IMG/VR virus record: IMGVR_UViG_3300043409_001136
Span: 1 to 37,585 of that record
Length of the DNA stretch: 37,585 nt
Direction: 5' to 3' (one strand)
From: a virus
In this document: one piece after another, positions 37,270-37,585 of the stretch
How positions within the stretch are numbered: position 1 is the first letter of the stretch
How the letters are laid out: each line of letters starts with the position of its first letter
Made by a program: the position numbers and the translations under genes
Notes under the pieces: model-generated
What the model was told of the DNA's origin: nothing
Database searches by the model: none
Seen by the model: only the letters and a program-made list of their open reading frames with translations

Positions 37270-37585
37270 GCACCGAACAACTGACCGGCCCGCAACTGGC
37301 CATTGCCCTACTCGCCCAGATCGGCGACGACGACAGCGACGCGGCGATTGCGGCTGTGCACGATCTCGCTGACGATCACGCCCAGCGACTGACGCTCCAA
37401 CATCACGCATGCGACCAAGCGCAGCGCATCGCCGACCTGGAAACCAAGTGCGTCACGCTCAAGCGGCTGCACGACGAGCTGGTGGATGAGCGCGACAAGG
37501 CGCACGGTGAGCTGATCATCCAGGCCAGCGATCTGCGGGCAGCGCTTGCCGAGCGCGACGAGCTGGCGCACGGGCATCGATCACA
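37266..37585 (+). CDS. Coiled-coil protein, 3' end outside window
   Basis: 106 codons from ATG 37266, overlapping the upstream stop (ATGA), and open to the edge. Charged helical sequence (AQRIADLETKCVTLKRLHDE, then LVDERDKAHGELI, DLRAALAERDELAHG) predicts a long coiled coil. Function unknown. Confidence 0.72.
   Translation, partial: MSTEQLTGPQLAIALLAQIGDDDSDAAIAAVHDLADDHAQRLTLQHHACDQAQRIADLETKCVTLKRLHDELVDERDKAHGELIIQASDLRAALAERDELAHGHRS

Noticed and set aside
1-37585. Integrase, CI repressor, tRNA genes, CRISPR array, insertion sequences
   Set aside because: None could be recognised by eye; tRNAs in particular need a covariance search that cannot be run here.

Overview
This window is most of the genome of a tailed phage or prophage with a P22-like (podovirus) virion module. 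GC content is high, and stop/start codons overlap (ATGA, TGATG) at most gene junctions. The protein content (Rha and KilAC regulators, Erf recombinase, Gp157, GH19 endolysin) and GC-rich codon use suggest a Gram-negative host. A betaproteobacterium is plausible, but the host cannot be fixed from the sequence alone. No integrase or full-length CI-type repressor is visible. Rha and Ant proteins and a lipoprotein gene that looks like a moron argue for a temperate phage whose remaining control genes lie outside the window.

Layout, left to right. 1-722: start of a leftward rha gene (cut by the window edge) with its own promoter and an intervening hairpin. 723-1301: a rightward, A/T-richer HNH homing-type endonuclease gene. 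1290-3041: lysis cassette (GH19 endolysin and four small membrane proteins), leftward. 3043-20510: virion genes, all leftward. In transcription order they are small and large terminase, portal, scaffold, coat, gp4-like head-completion protein, an SGNH-esterase fiber protein, gp10-like tail hub, a coiled-coil protein, a cupin, three ejection proteins (the last with a transglycosylase domain) and a pectate-lyase-fold tailspike. 20510-22282: small leftward genes including a DUF1064 nuclease-like protein. 22366-28220: leftward replication module (HTH protein, C5 cytosine methyltransferase, small proteins, initiator with an iteron origin inside the gene, SF2 helicase, antirepressor, zinc/Toprim primase). 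28339-30268: a run of nine very small leftward genes of unknown function behind one promoter. 30302-31382: a lipoprotein SGNH hydrolase and a small protein. 31430-31521: divergent promoters. 31553-37585: rightward genes, namely a pentapeptide-repeat protein, a predicted small RNA, a second Rha, an HTH protein, small proteins, Erf, Gp157, an H-NS-domain protein and an open coiled-coil ORF.

Most striking are four non-coding signals. (1) A 17-bp element, CTCAnTGAGCGyATrAT, occurs six times, always placed so that its last six bases form a sigma70 -10 box; at five sites a good -35 lies exactly 17 bp upstream. It marks the promoters of six transcription units on both strands and looks like a phage-wide operator-promoter. 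(2) Several of these promoters put the +1 on the AUG, predicting leaderless mRNAs; one would begin with a two-codon ORF. (3) A compact promoter-to-terminator unit at 32388-32530 encodes a predicted ~108-nt RNA with two long interleaved helices. (4) Five GTGAC repeats at 12-14 bp spacing, next to an A/T-rich stretch and a perfect 14-bp palindrome, lie inside the initiator gene, a lambda-O-like origin arrangement.
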